Part shown: piece by piece, positions 11,283 through 23,500 of the stretch
Position numbering within the stretch: position 1 is the stretch's first letter
Layout: each line of letters opens with the position of its first letter
From: Hansfordia pulvinata
Lineage: Eukaryota > Ascomycota > Sordariomycetes > Xylariales
Direction: 5' to 3'
Length of the DNA: 64,000 nt
NCBI GenBank assembly: GCA_006538405.1
Contig: BJKQ01000005.1
Location: 1,612,001 to 1,676,000 of the forward strand
Notes under the pieces: model-generated
Told to the model about the DNA's origin: nothing
Seen by the model: only the letters and a program-made list of their open reading frames with translations
Database searches by the model: none
Translations under genes and position numbers: made by a program

Positions 11283-12357
11283 ATGTCTCTCACTTCCGAC
11301 CAAGTCGAGGCGTACCTGGAGCGGTGCTCGGTGCCCGAGGCGACGCGGGCGGAGCTGCGGAAGGGCCCGGACAGCGGGCGCGCCCTGGAGGCGGTGACGA
11401 CGCTGCAGCAGTGCCACATGGCGGCGATCCCGTTCGAGAACCTGAGCCTGCACTACTCGGAGCACAAGACGATGCCGCAGGACACGCGCAGCGTCTTCGA
11501 GCACGTCGTGCTGCGCCGGCGCGGCGGCACCTGCATCCAGGTCAACCTGCTGTTCGCCGAGCTGCTGCGCGTCCTGGGCTTCGAGGTCATGTGCACGGGG
11601 GGCCGGCTCAACGTCGCCGCCAGCATCGCCGCCGACGAGCGCACCGACCGGCAGAAGGTTGCCTATGGTCCTTGGTAAGCAGCTTTCTCCCCTTCTCCCC
11701 TTCTCCCCTTGCCCGTTTTCTCTCCTTCTGGTCTTCTGGTCATGCACTGTTCTCGTCTGACACGCTGCTTCCCCCAGGGTCCACGTCAACACCATTGTGA
11801 CCATCGGCGACGACCGGTACATGGTGGACACCAACTTCAACCAGTTCGGCTCGCCATTCCCCGTGCGCCTGGCGCACAACCAGCCCGAGAAGGACGTGTC
11901 GTCGCGGCAGCGCCGCATGATCCACGACACGGTCCCGGGTTTGGGCTCGCGGGGCAAGTGGTGGCGCATGCAGCTGCGCGACGCGCCCCAGCAGCCGTGG
12001 ATGGACGTCTACTGCTTCCGCGAGGTCGAGTGGCTGCCCATCGACTTTGAGATCATGACGGCGGGTCTGGACCAACTGGGCGCCGGCTGGTTCCGCAGCC
12101 TCGTCGTCTGCTTCCGCATCCTGCTCGACGAGGAAGACGCGTCCCGCAGGCCCGCCGGCTGGGTCATGGTCTACGGCGACCACCTCAAGCGCTGCTGGCA
12201 CGGCCGCGTCGAGGTCGCCCAGCGCTTCTACTGCGAGGCCGACCGCGTCATGGCCCTCGAGGACAACTTTGGCGTCGTCCTCACCGACGACGAGCAGAAG
12301 CAGATCATCGGCTCCCGGACCGAGCTGGTCGACGAGGGTTTCGATTTCTACGGGTGA
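11283..12357 (+). CDS. arylamine N-acetyltransferase family protein
   Basis: Transfers an acyl group from acyl-CoA to the nitrogen of an aryl amine or hydrazine through a cysteine thioester. Exons are 11283-11674 and 11778-12357, joined by a GTAAGC...CCCAG intron with a CTGAC branch site, giving 323 residues. The catalytic triad is visible: Cys84 in RRGGTCIQVN, His133 in PWVHVNTIV, and Asp148 in YMVDTNFNQFG. The N-terminal helical segment ending AIPFENLSLHY is typical of the family. Known fungal members include the FDB2/NAT1 N-malonyltransferase of Fusarium, so the acyl donor may be malonyl- rather than acetyl-CoA. The same fold is used by RifF-type amide synthases that release polyketides onto aryl amines. 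It lies between the PABA synthase and the FSH hydrolase/PKS pair. Family certain; substrate unknown. Confidence 0.92.
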
Positions 12358-13816
12358 TTATCAGTCAAGGTTCATCTGGTTGGGAGGTCTTTCCTTTTTC
12401 TTCTTTTTTTTGGTGTTGACATGTGCATAGCTTCACTGCATTGGCTCGGAGTACTTCTTTTTCCTTTCCTTCTCTCTTTTCCTTTTTTTTACTATGGCGG
12501 TCTCCTCATAATACCAATTCCATTATTCAGACAGTCATACATTTTTTATCTCTGCAAGCCGTATCTCGTAGGCGCGGCCTAGACTCTGTTCATGTTTGCA
12601 GTTACATGCCTTCCAGAATCATGAACCTCGTAGATGATGTATTGTGTACCGACTTCCCATGATAGTCTTTGGGAGCTCATAAATCCGGCAGCCTCCTGCC
12701 AGCTGTACCGTGAGCCTGAGCTCTGACATTTACCTTGTGAATATGACCATTCTCTGGTATGAGCTCCATTTGAAGAGACTGTCCGACTAACTAGTGGCTG
12801 CCTTGGACATACGAACCCGTTGACTGTAGTCTCGCCCTGTTTTCCGTTTCCCAATACGGAAGAAAGAAGCGTTCATCAGCACTAACCTCCGACTCGGACG
12901 GTGCTCTCCGTCACGCAGCATGTGTTGTTAACGGGCACGCGATACGAGAGCATGAGCTGGCGTTGGATGTCGACGCCAGATCAGCACTGCATCCCGTCCC
13001 GGCATCTCGACCGAAGCAAAGTTGCTTGCCGGGTTGCCACTGAGACATGTCCGGCGGCGTAGGAGGTTGGATTCCGCCCTGCCCCGATCCTGGGCCCAAA
13101 CCCGGTTTGACGATAGCTTCAATAACCGCCTCCCAATCTTACGGGGACCAGAAAGGGTCAAGCGCCCCGGAGGTTCCAACGTCCAAGCGCCTGGTGCGAG
13201 TATGGTAGGGCTAGACACACGCCCCGCTCTTGCGGATTCGCGCTGACATGGATGGCTGACATGGGACCCCCAGCCACAAAATAGAACAGCCGCACCGTCC
13301 ACCCCCACGAACGCAACTTGGCTTGATCGAATCCCTGCTTGCACATGTGCTTCGTCGGGGGTGTGCGGATACAGATACAAAGTACGACCCGGGTGCACCA
13401 TTCGCGTACTCTCTCTCGCGCAAGGTGCAGCAACCATGCTATGCTGGCAGACCCTCTGGAGTGCAACTTAGGGGCCGAGGGCCTGGCTAAAATTATCCTT
13501 CGGCCTCCTGCCCCTGGCCGAAGCAGCGTACCCGCAGGACTATGGCTCTCCTTTATAGGCCCCCCGGAAGAGCCCAGTCTATATCTTGACTACTGGGCCG
13601 GTGGACTTGGGCGACTTCACCACCAGCGAACCGAGTCCGCAGTAACACAGTGTAGCCCAGCAACCCCGATTCTCCCTCGCTTCTTGTACTTGCCTATCAT
13701 CGACCGGAAGCACTCATCATCGGCCCTTTCCGCCACAGACCCTTGCAGTCTCAGAGCCCAACCTTCGTCGGCGTACCCTGGCCGGACCGGCCCTATACAG
13801 CATCATCATCATCGCC
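12358..13816. other. intergenic between NAT and FSH hydrolase
   Basis: About 1.46 kb containing the NAT 3' untranslated region and the FSH hydrolase promoter. A TTTATAGG word at about 13550 and a (CAT)n stretch just before the FSH start were noticed. No other gene is seen. Confidence 0.5.
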
Positions 13817-14938
13817 ATGAGATTCCTCTGCCTGCACGGCCTGGGCACGAATGCAGACGTAAGTGGCCTGCTCCCCTGAGGCTGCCCCGGCTCCCGAAAA
13901 GCTTGGTTCCGGAGCAAGCCTCTGACGAAATCTCTTCTCTCCATAGGTTCTGGAAACGCAGACAGGCAAGCACTCAGACCTCGCGCCCATCTCTACCCAC
14001 CCCCAAACCATTAAACCAGGCCGGGCCGGGGGAAGGAGAAAGAAAGCGGCTGTATTGAGGGAGACGCGCTCTTTTTTTGCTAACACGCCCCTGCAGGGCC
14101 CCTGAGAGAGGCGCTGGGCGGCGATCACGAGTTTGACTTCTTCGACGGCGACTACGAGACTGGCTCCGCGGAAGGTATGCCTCTCCTTTGCTTACTCCCC
14201 AAGTTTTTTTCCTCCGTGATCTACCTCATGATCGCTCTCCCGTCAGCAATACTGTGGGCACCATCTCGACGATCTCGGAAGATCTTCACGATCCCGAAGA
14301 TCTCAACGAACGGCCTTCGACATTAACTCACCCACTCACGTGTCCCGGCTCACCTAATCCTAGCCTCCCCCTTGTTACTGGATCACTGACCACGAGAAAA
14401 ACAAAACGAAAGCAGGCATCGCCGAGATCTTCCCCGGCCCGTACTACTCCTGGCTGCGCACCGCGGAAGGGCCCGCGACGGACGAAGGGCTCCGCGATGC
14501 CCTGTCCAACCTGCGGGCGTACGTCGCCGAGAACGGCCCTTACGACGGGGCTCTGGGCTTCTCCCAGGGCGCCGCCGTCATCATGGCCCTGCTCTTCGAC
14601 CACCAGCGCGCCCTGCCCTTCGAGCCGGCCCCCTTCCGCGTCGCCGTCATCATGAACTCGGGCTTCCCCCGGCCCTCCGCGCGCTCGTCCCGCCCGCGGC
14701 GGCGATCGGCGGCGCGGTCACCACCGCCCACGTCCTGGGCTCCGCCGACTACCTGTACCGCGAGTCGGCGGCGCTGGCGGCGGCCTGCGGAGGCGGCGGC
14801 GGCGGCCAGTCATCATCCACCGCAGCCTTCGTGTACGAGCACCCCGAGGCCCACGCGATCCCCCGCCGGCCGGACCTGACGGCGGGCATCGCGGCGACGG
14901 TGCGGCGGGCCATTGAGACGGCGCAGCTGAAGCAGTGA
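13817..14938 (+). CDS. FSH1/LovG-type serine hydrolase, apparent 1-nt frameshift
   Basis: Alpha/beta hydrolase of the FSH1 family, probably an esterase or thioesterase. Exons: 13817-13858, 13947-13965 (only 19 nt), 14097-14174, 14416-14938. The second intron appears to use a GC donor (ACAG|GCAAGC); no GT donor nearby keeps the frame. The protein starts MRFLCLHGLGTNAD, has nucleophile Ser96 in GALGFSQGAAV, then GSADYLYR (Asp region) and HPEAHAIPRR (His). Near 14666-14681 the frame must gain one base (C run) to pass from MNSGFP to ALVPPAAAIGGAVTTAHVLG; counted so, the protein is 220 residues, normal for the family. It is co-directional with the polyketide synthase 2.65 kb downstream. Family members such as LovG release products from highly reducing PKSs that lack a thioesterase, so that role is a reasonable inference here. 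Confidence 0.85.
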
Positions 14939-14959
14939 AGGGACAAATAAAGGGGTGGT

Positions 14960-14974
14960 GGGGGGGGGGGGGGG
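14960..14974. repeat. mononucleotide G tract (15 nt)
   Basis: Uninterrupted G run just after the FSH hydrolase stop codon; it would be in the 3' untranslated region. Its true length is uncertain because long G/C runs are hard to sequence. Confidence 0.8.
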
Positions 14975-16468
14975 CTTGGGCTTTGCTGAGATGTTGGGCG
15001 GGTTTGAGCACTGTGTAAATCTTGAGGTAGATAATTATTCATAAACATTTTGGGCATACTTTGTTTTTTTGAGGCTACTAAAGCCAACTGCACTCTAAAG
15101 TCTGGACTATACCCAGTCTCGTCGTTGACAGCTTCTGATGCCGGGCGTCGTGGTGGCCTCTTGCCGTGTGATCCTGTCAGTCTGAGATGATAGTCTTCAT
15201 CTTGTGATGTCTTGATGCCGTATTAGTCTTGGCTTATCGAGTCTATGAAGCAAACTAATAAATGCCGCTATTGCGGTTAGATCAGGTACACGGTTGAAAG
15301 CCACATAACATGAGGCGCCCACTCATAGCCGATGGTCTCGTCTCGTCAGGGTCTCAGGCTTGTTCCTGTCAGCTCACAGTACGAGTAGCACGATCCCCAC
15401 AGCGCCATCGACCTGCGTACCCAGCTCCGCCCCTCTCGTTCCTGGCATGCCTCTTCGTCAGCGCAGGGTCGCATCATGGGCTGCCGGTCCGGCAAGAGAG
15501 GAATGTCGGGACCGACAGGCTGGACGCCGCGACGGGGCGGGTTCGCCGTTTTGTTCTGGCTTGGTCCGGACTGGCTACGCGCTGGTTGGGAATAGCTGCA
15601 TGAAAGGGGGAGAATCCCTCGTTGCCTCCGGTGGTCGTTCGCCAATCGCCGGCGGGTGCGTGTAGGCGTCTGACCAGCTGCTGGGGAGGAGGGTGGGGAT
15701 TTGGTTGCGGCACCGATGTCTCACACGCACGCCTTGACCATCTGGTGCTGAAGTGTAACGACGGTCAAATTACCTAAGCGACGAAGCTACACGATCCTTG
15801 CTGACTAGAAGGTGATGCCAGGCAGCAAAGGTTCCTACTCGAATCTCGGATGCGAATGCGACTAGTCGGCGGGCAGGGGGGGCGCGGGGGGGTGTGCCGA
15901 GGAAAGAAGACATCCAAATGTGCGGAATTTCCCAATACCATGGCTAATACCCCTCCAGGCAATCCACCGGGGCGAGGGTGGTGGTTCCATGGACCCCTGG
16001 CGTTAGGTTACGGGAGCAAGCACCCGTCGTGGGAGTATCGAAGCATTACATACATAGCCTCTGTCCACTCTGCGGGCGGCCGGTGCCTGGGCTGAGTCAT
16101 GGTGAGGGGTGATGGTGCAATGGTGAGATTTTAGGCCTGAATCCCCACCTAAAACCCCAGGACCCTAGTCTGGAGGTCCCTTGGCCTAACCGAGGGCTAT
16201 ACCCGCCCGGTATCTGGCTGTGGAGTCGGGGCAGTCCGTTGTTCGACGTGGTGATCCATTTAGGGATAGCTGGACGGCAGCTCGTAGGGCTGGCGGACGG
16301 GGGCGATGCCTGTTTGGTGGGGACGAGCCTCCGTATCCGGTAAGACCGGGTGCCTAGATGGGTGCCTGGACTGAGCGTATACTCGTATCCACGCCAGAGG
16401 ACCGATCGGATTAGTGGCTCCGCTCTTTGAGGTTAGATGGCAGGAACGTGCCTAGCCTGGGCTTGCCC

Positions 16469-16508
16469 ATGTACAGTACATTCAGTACATCAAATGTACA
16501 GTACATCA
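16469..16508. repeat. pair of ATGTACAGTACAT near-palindromes
   Basis: Two copies of ATGTACAGTACAT (16469 and 16494) separated by another GTACAT-containing word. Each is self-complementary except at the centre. It lies about 1.1 kb upstream of the PKS start and could be a protein-binding site or chance. Confidence 0.6.
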
Positions 16509-17160
16509 GTGCCAGGAGGTGCCCATTCCGCCGAGGTCTTCACCAAACGAGCCACCCCCAGGGTGCAAATTTCTGTCAAACCCCTAACCCCCCCTTCTTC
16601 AGCTCTTCGGCCCCGGGCCGGGGGCCTCTCAACTAGAGATCTGACAGGCATGAATCCTCCAACCACCGAATTAGCGAGCGAAGAAGGGTTATAGGGGTCC
16701 TTGCTGCTGGGGAGACGGAGCCCCTCTGAAGCAGTGGTGCGGTGCTGTCTGGGTGGTCAGTGGTCGCTAGCGACGGTCGTTGACCGGTGGTGAGCGTCCC
16801 GCGGCGTACACAGGCAGCACCGCTGCAGGCGGGCGGACACTCCCTCCCTCACTCGCCTATGCGCGGTCTTTGACGGGGCCAAACCGCCTCTCCAAACAGT
16901 CCGGCCGAAGGATTTCCCAGCTGTCGACCTATCCACAGACCATAGTGACCAACCAAGTTCCATCCACCGGTCTGCCTCGGGCCAAGCCTCACGAGCCCGT
17001 CAGCGGCTGCTTGTCTGTTGCTCACTTGTCTCCGCGCCTACATACTAGCTAGGTACCTACCTTACCTACTACCTAAGCTACATGCCTGACACTGACAAGG
17101 TTGGGAGCCAGGTCGCCAAAGCCCCCGTCGTCTGACACCAATGAATGCCGTGTGGTTCCA

Positions 17161-17168
17161 ATATAAAG
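17161..17168 (+). promoter_or_regulatory. TATA box candidate for the polyketide synthase
   Basis: ATATAAAG lies about 420 nt upstream of the PKS start, with a CCAAT word about 25 nt further upstream (about 17138) and a CT-rich leader between it and the start codon. This is the best core-promoter candidate in the intergenic region; untested. Confidence 0.4.
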
Positions 17169-17588
17169 AAAGCCCACTGCTATTTCCCACGGCGGGACTT
17201 GCGGCTTTGGTTCTGATTCTCAACAACGTCAACATTCCCTTCCTTGCCTGGTTCTGTCTCAACACGCCATACATTCTGGCCTCTCCACCACCACTAATAA
17301 TCGCTATCTGCTCTGCACACGCTTGAGACATCTATACCCTCCGCACCTCTTTTATGCGCGTGGCCTCTCCCTCCACAACAGGTCTCTTTTCATGAACAGG
17401 TCCATCCTCGCCAGGGAATCCAAGCTGCTCTTCGCACCACTCGTCTGACCGCGAGCTTCTCACCCACCTCTTCTTCTTCTTTTGTTCTTCTTCTTCTTCT
17501 TCGACTCCCATCATCTGGGTCTCTTTATTTTATTTCTTCGTACATACTCTTTTCCCCGCCCTTGCTTCGTCGATTACTCACAAAAAAG

Positions 17589-20500
17589 ATGGCGCCCTCG
17601 TCGACTACCCACTCCCTCGAGGCCGACAAGAGCATGCCCATCGCCATTGTCGGCATGGGCTGCCGGCTCCCCGGCGACGCCACCAGCCCCGAGGGCCTGT
17701 GGAAGATGCTCGTGCAGAAGAAGTCGGCCAGGCAGGAGACCCCGCCGGAGAGGTTCAACATCAACGCCTTCAACCACCCCGACGCGGACCGCAACGGAAC
17801 GGTATGTTTGCTGTGTCTGCACTTTTTGCACGCTTCAAGGCGGCCGGCTAACTTCTTTCTTTCTCCTTCTCTCCCCGCGTAGCTGAACAACCGCGGCGGC
17901 CACTTCCTCAAGGAGGACCTCGGGGCCTTTGATGCCCCGTTCTTCTCCATCTCGCCCGCCGAGGCAGTCAGCATGGACCCCATGCAACGGATCTTGCTGG
18001 AAGTCATATAGTAAGTACCTGCCCTTCTTGTTGTTTTTTTCCCACCCCTCAGTAGGCAATGCCGTCTTGCATTGAACTTGGCGCGAAGAAAACGAGATCG
18101 CTGACCACCGCTTGCACCCCACCCCCCGCAGCGAGGCCACGGAGAACGCCGGCATCCCGATATCGACGCTGGCCGGGTCGAACACGGGCTGCTTCGTGGG
18201 GTGCTTCACGTCCGACTACGACCAGCTGGCGAAGCGGGACCCGGAGCAGCTGCCCAAGTACCACTCGATCGGGACGGGGCAGTCGATCCTGTCGAACCGC
18301 GTCAGCTTCTGCCTCGACCTGCGCGGGCCCAGCATGACGCTCGACACGGCCTGCAGCAGCAGCCTGGTGGCCGTGCACCTGGCGTGCCAGAGCCTGCGGG
18401 CCGGCGAGACGGGCGCCGCCATCGTCGGCGCGACCAACGCCATCCTCAGCCCGGACATTCAGGTCGGCATGACCAACCTGCACTTCCTCAGCCCGGACTC
18501 GACCTGCTACGCCTTCGACTCGCGGGCCAACGGCTACGCCCGCGGCGAAGGGATGGCCGCCCTCGTGCTCAAGCCCCTCAGCGCCGCCGTGCGCGACGGC
18601 GACGCCATCCGCGCCGTCATCCGCGGCACCGCCGTCAACTCGGACGGCCGCACCCCCGGCATCACCCTGCCGTCCCGCGCCGCCCAGGTCGCCCTCATCA
18701 ACTCGGCCTACGAGCAGGCCGGCTGCGACCCCGCGCGCACCGGCTACTTCGAGGCCCACGGCACCGGCACCCCCGCCGGCGACCCCATCGAGTGCGGCGC
18801 CATCGGGGCCACCCTCGGCCAGCACCGGCGAGGCGGCGGGGCTGCTCCTGGCGACGGCAACAACAACAACAACAATGACAACAGCAGCAACAAGCTGCAC
18901 ATTGGCAGCGTCAAGACCAACATCGGCCACCTGGAGGGCGCCAGCGGGCTGGCGGGCCTCATCAAGGCGGTGCTCAGCGTCGAGAAGGGCCTGATCGCCC
19001 CCAACCTGTGGTTCTCCCAGGGCAACCCGGCCATCGACTTTGAGGGGTGGCGCATCCGCGTGCCGACCGAGGTGACGCCGTGGCCCACGACGCAGGGCGA
19101 GGGCGAGGGCGGGGACGAGGCGGACGACGCCGAGAGCGGCGTCCGCCGCGCCAGCGTCAACTCTTTCGGGTACGGCGGGACCAACGCCCACGTCGTCATC
19201 GACGACGCCTACCACTACTTGCGGTCCCGGGGCATTCAGGGCGGGCGCCACCGCACCAGGATCCCCGCCTCGGCCAAGCAGATCACCGCCGCCGAGGAGA
19301 ACGACGACGACGACCAGAGCGGCTCGTCGGGCGCCAGCACGCCGCAGTCGGCCGGCAGCGGCAGCGGCGCTCCGTCTTCGTCCTCCTCCACCTCTCCGGA
19401 AGCCGAGGCTGCCACCGCCGCCGCCGGCCCCTGGGTCTTCCACGTCGCGGCCAAGGACGAGGGCGCGGCCAAGCGCGCGGCCCGCGCGCACGCGGCGTAC
19501 GCGGCGGCCAACGAGGCGAGGCCGGACGAGGCCGAGTTCCTGGGGGACCTGGCGTACACGCTGGCGGAGCGGCGGTCGCTGCACCCGTGGAGCGTGTCGG
19601 TGGTGGCCCGGACGGCGCGCGAGCTGGCGGAGCGTCTGGGCAAGGCGGCGGACGAGGGCAAGGTGTCGAAGCGCCTCCTCCCCCTTCCCCTCCCCCTCCC
19701 CAGCGCCGCGGCAGCACCGGCGCCGGCGCCGTCGCTCAAGCTGGGCTTCGTTTTCAACGGGCAGGGCGCGCAGTGGTGGGCGATGGGCCGGGAGCTGCTG
19801 GGGCACCCGGTGTTCGCGGGGACGCTGGCGCGGTGCGACGCGTACGCGCGGGAGCAGCTGGGCTGCCCGTGGTCGCTGGCGGCGGAGCTGCGGCGGCCGG
19901 AACGCGAGTCGCGGGTCAACGAGGCGGCCGTCAGCCAGCCGCTGTGCACGGCGCTGCAGGTGGCGCTGGTGGACCTGTACGCGTCGTGGGGCGTGCGGCC
20001 GGCGCGGGTCGTGGGCCACTCGTCGGGCGAGATCGCGGCGGCGTACGCGACGGGCGCGTTCGGGGCCGAGGCGGCGGTGCGCATCGCGTACCTGCGCGGG
20101 CGGCTGGCGGGCGGCGTCAAGGAGAGCGGGCTGCGGGGCGCCATGATGGCCGTGGGCCTGTCCAAGGCGGACGCGCTGGAGCAGATTGCGGCGCTGGGTC
20201 TGGATGGAGATGGAGGTGAAGCCGCTGCTGGCAGCAACAACAAGAACAATGACAAGAACAACACCCAGGGCAATGGCAATGGCAAGGTCGGCGTGGCGTG
20301 CGTCAACAGCCCGCGCAGCGTGACCGTGTCCGGGGACGTGGCGGCGGTGGCGGCGCTGCAGAAGGCGCTGGCGGCGCGGGGCACGTTTGCGCGGCGGCTG
20401 CTGGTGGACACGGCGTACCACTCGCACCACATGCTGGCCATCGCGGAGCAGTACCTCCGGGCGCTGGGCGACCTGCTGCTGGCGCCCTGGGACCGCCGCC

Positions 20501-23500
20501 GGCCCGTCGAGATGGTCTCGTCGGTCACCGGCCGGCCCGTCGCCCCCGGGGACGACGACGTCGACGCCGCCTACTGGGTCCGCAACATGGTCTCGACCGT
20601 CGAGTTCTCCGACGCCCTCACCCGCATGTGCGCCTCGTCGGCCCCGGCCAAGCCCAAGCGGGGCCGCAAGGCCGCCGCCGCCGCCCCCGTCGACGTCCTC
20701 GTCGAGCTCGGCCCCCACTCCGCCCTCGCCGGCCCCGTCAAGCAGATCCTCGCCGCCATGTCTCAGTCCCAGTCGTCCTCGTCGTCCTCGTCGTCGTCTT
20801 CGTCGCCCTCCATCCCGTACTACTCGGCCCTGGTCCGCGGCAAAAAGGCCGACGAGTCCGCCCTCGAGGTCGCCGGCGCCCTCTTCTCGCTCGGCCACCC
20901 GGTCGACCTGCACACGGCGCACTTTGGCTCCCCTTCCTCCCCGCCGCTGTCCAAGGAGACGGCGGCGGCAGCAGAAGCAGCAGCAGCAGAAGCGACAGCA
21001 GCAGAAGCGACAGTAGCAGCACGACGCCCTCCCCAGATGCTGACCGACCTGCCGGCGTACGCGTGGAACCACGAGCGGACGTACTGGGCCGAGTCGCGCC
21101 TGAGCCGCGACTACCGGCTGCGCCCGTTCCCGCGCACCGACATCCTCGGCGCCCCCTTCCACGACTGGAACCCCATCGAGCCGCGCTGGCGCAACTTCAT
21201 CCGCCTGGCCGAGCAGCCGTGGGTCCGCAGCCACGTCGTCCAGGGCGCCATCCTCTACCCGGCCGCCGGCTACTGCTGCATGGCGCTGCAGGCCGCCACG
21301 CAGATGAGCATCATCAACAAGCTCGGCCCCATCGCCGAGTACCGCCTGCGCGAGGTCAGCATCCAGCGCGCCCTCGTCGTGCCCCAGACCGACGAGGGCG
21401 TCGAGGTCGTCTTCTCCCTGCGCCCCGACCCCACCACCAGCGTCCGCTCCTCCGACACCTCCAGCGAGTTCCGCATCTTCTCCTACACCGCCGCCGACGG
21501 CTGGACTGAGAACTGCCGCGGCCTCGTCTCCGTCTCCCACGCCACCGGCCCCGCCGCCGCCGCCTCGTCCTCCTCCTTCTTCACACTCGACGACGCCGAG
21601 CGCTTCGCCCGGGTCGCCGCCGCCTGCTCCTCCTCCTCCTCCTCCGCCAGCGCCCCCGTCGACTGCCGCGCCCTGTACGAGGGGCTCGACGCCCTGGGCC
21701 TGTCCTACGGACCCGAGTTCCAGGGCATCGTCGACATGTCCGCCGGGGCCCGGGGCGTCGCCGCCGGCCGCGTCAGGGTCACCGACACGCGCAGCGTCAT
21801 GCCCAAGCAGTTCGAGTTTGAGCGCGTCCTGCACCCCGCCACCATGGACGCCTTCCTGCAGATGGGCATCGCCGCCATGGCCGAGGGCGGCGACGTCGGC
21901 AGCCTCAAGTCCCCCTACGTCCCCACCCTCATCCACGAGGTCTGCGTCCGCGGCGGCCTGCCGTCCGAGATTGGCGCCGAGTTCCAGGTCGCCGCCAGCG
22001 CGCGCTTCCAGGGCTTCCGCGAGGCGTACGCCGACGTCATAGTGGCCCCGGCGGCCGCCGCCGCCGCAGCAGACCAGAGCGGCGCTGCCTTGGAGCCCGT
22101 TCTCACGATGAAGAACATCAAGTGCCTCGCCATCGCGGTGGGTGCTGGCAGCAGCAGCAGCAGCGACTCGGCCCTGGCCGGCAGCGGCGCCGTCACCAAG
22201 CACGCCGTCACCTCCATCTGGGAGCCTGACGTCGACCTGATCCCCAAGGGCAAGCTCGGCGACATGATGCGCGCCGACGTGCCCGCCGACGGCGACGAAG
22301 GCGGCGTCAACCGCCTCAAGGACTTTGAGCTGCTGGGTTGGTACTTCACGGACCGCCTGCTCCGGACCGTCGGCGAGGACGAGTACGAGCGCATGCTGCC
22401 GCACCACCAGAAGTTCTACCGCTACATGAAGCACCAGCGCGACATGGTCCAGGCCGGCACCCACGAGCAGATGACGCCCGAGTGGACGCGCCTGGACGCG
22501 CCCGACGTCGCCGCCAAGATCGAGCGCCTGGCCGCCGCGCTGTCCGACGGCGACCCCTCCGACTACGAGGGCCGCATGTTCACCCGCATGGGCCGCGCCC
22601 TGCCCACAGTGCTGCGCGGCGAGGTCGAGCCGCTGGCCCTCATGACCCAGGACGGCCTGCTCGACAACTACTACGCCGCCGCGCTCGGCACCCCGCGCAC
22701 GTACCCGCAGGCCGCCCGCTACGTCCGCACGCTGTCGCACAAGTACCCCGACCTGCGCTACCTCGAGATCGGCGCCGGCACCGGCGGCCTGACGGTGCCG
22801 ACGCTCGACGCGCTCGCCGGCGTCAAGGGCGTCTCCCAGTACCCGCGCCTGCGGTCGTACACGTACACGGACATCTCGTCGGGCTTCTTCGAGAAGGCCG
22901 AGGCCAAGTTCGCCGCCTGGGCCGACTACATCGAGTTCCGCAAGCTCGACATCGAGCAGGACCCGCGCCCCAGGGCTTCGAGGACGCCGGCTACGACGTC
23001 ATCCTGGCCGCCAACGTGCTGCACGCCACCTACGACATGGACCGCACCATGACCAACGTCCGCAGGCTGCTGCGCCCCGGCGGCAAGCTGATCCTGCTCG
23101 ACATGACGCACTCCCTGCTGTCCGTCTCCCTCATTTGGGGCAACGTCCCCGGCTGGTGGAACTGCCACGAGCCCTGGAGGGAGTACGGGCCCTTGCTCAC
23201 CGAGGCCCAGTGGGAAGAGACCTTCCAGAAGAACGGCTTCAGCAAGGCCCAGGCCAGCTCCCCCGACTACCTCGACCCCCTGGCCGAGGGCACCAGGGTC
23301 ATCATCTCCTCCGCCGTCGAGGAGGTGAGCGAGGAGCAGGAGCAGCCCGCAGTCCACGTCGTGGTCCTGCAGCCCGAGGAGGGCTACCTGAGCCCAGAGG
23401 CCGATGACCTTGTCTCCGCCACCAAGGACGCGCTCCAGTCCTCTCTCCTCGGCGCTGAAGTCCAGATCGAGACGTCCACACTGGCCGGCCTCGCGGGTCG

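Larger units (their letters stand above)
14939..17588. other. intergenic upstream of the polyketide synthase
   Basis: 2.65 kb of presumed PKS promoter. It has a 15-G run (14960-14974), two near-identical ATGTACAGTACAT words (16469-16508), a TAGGTACCTACC cluster at about 17050 and a pyrimidine-rich leader (about 17465-17560). No gene is recognised. Confidence 0.55.

Noticed and set aside
18049..22740. 1,563-codon open frame on the minus strand opposite the PKS
   Set aside because: It is the reverse of a GC-rich, strongly codon-biased gene, has no domain and is rich in Gly, Ala, Arg and Val. The plus strand holds a full PKS in this interval.
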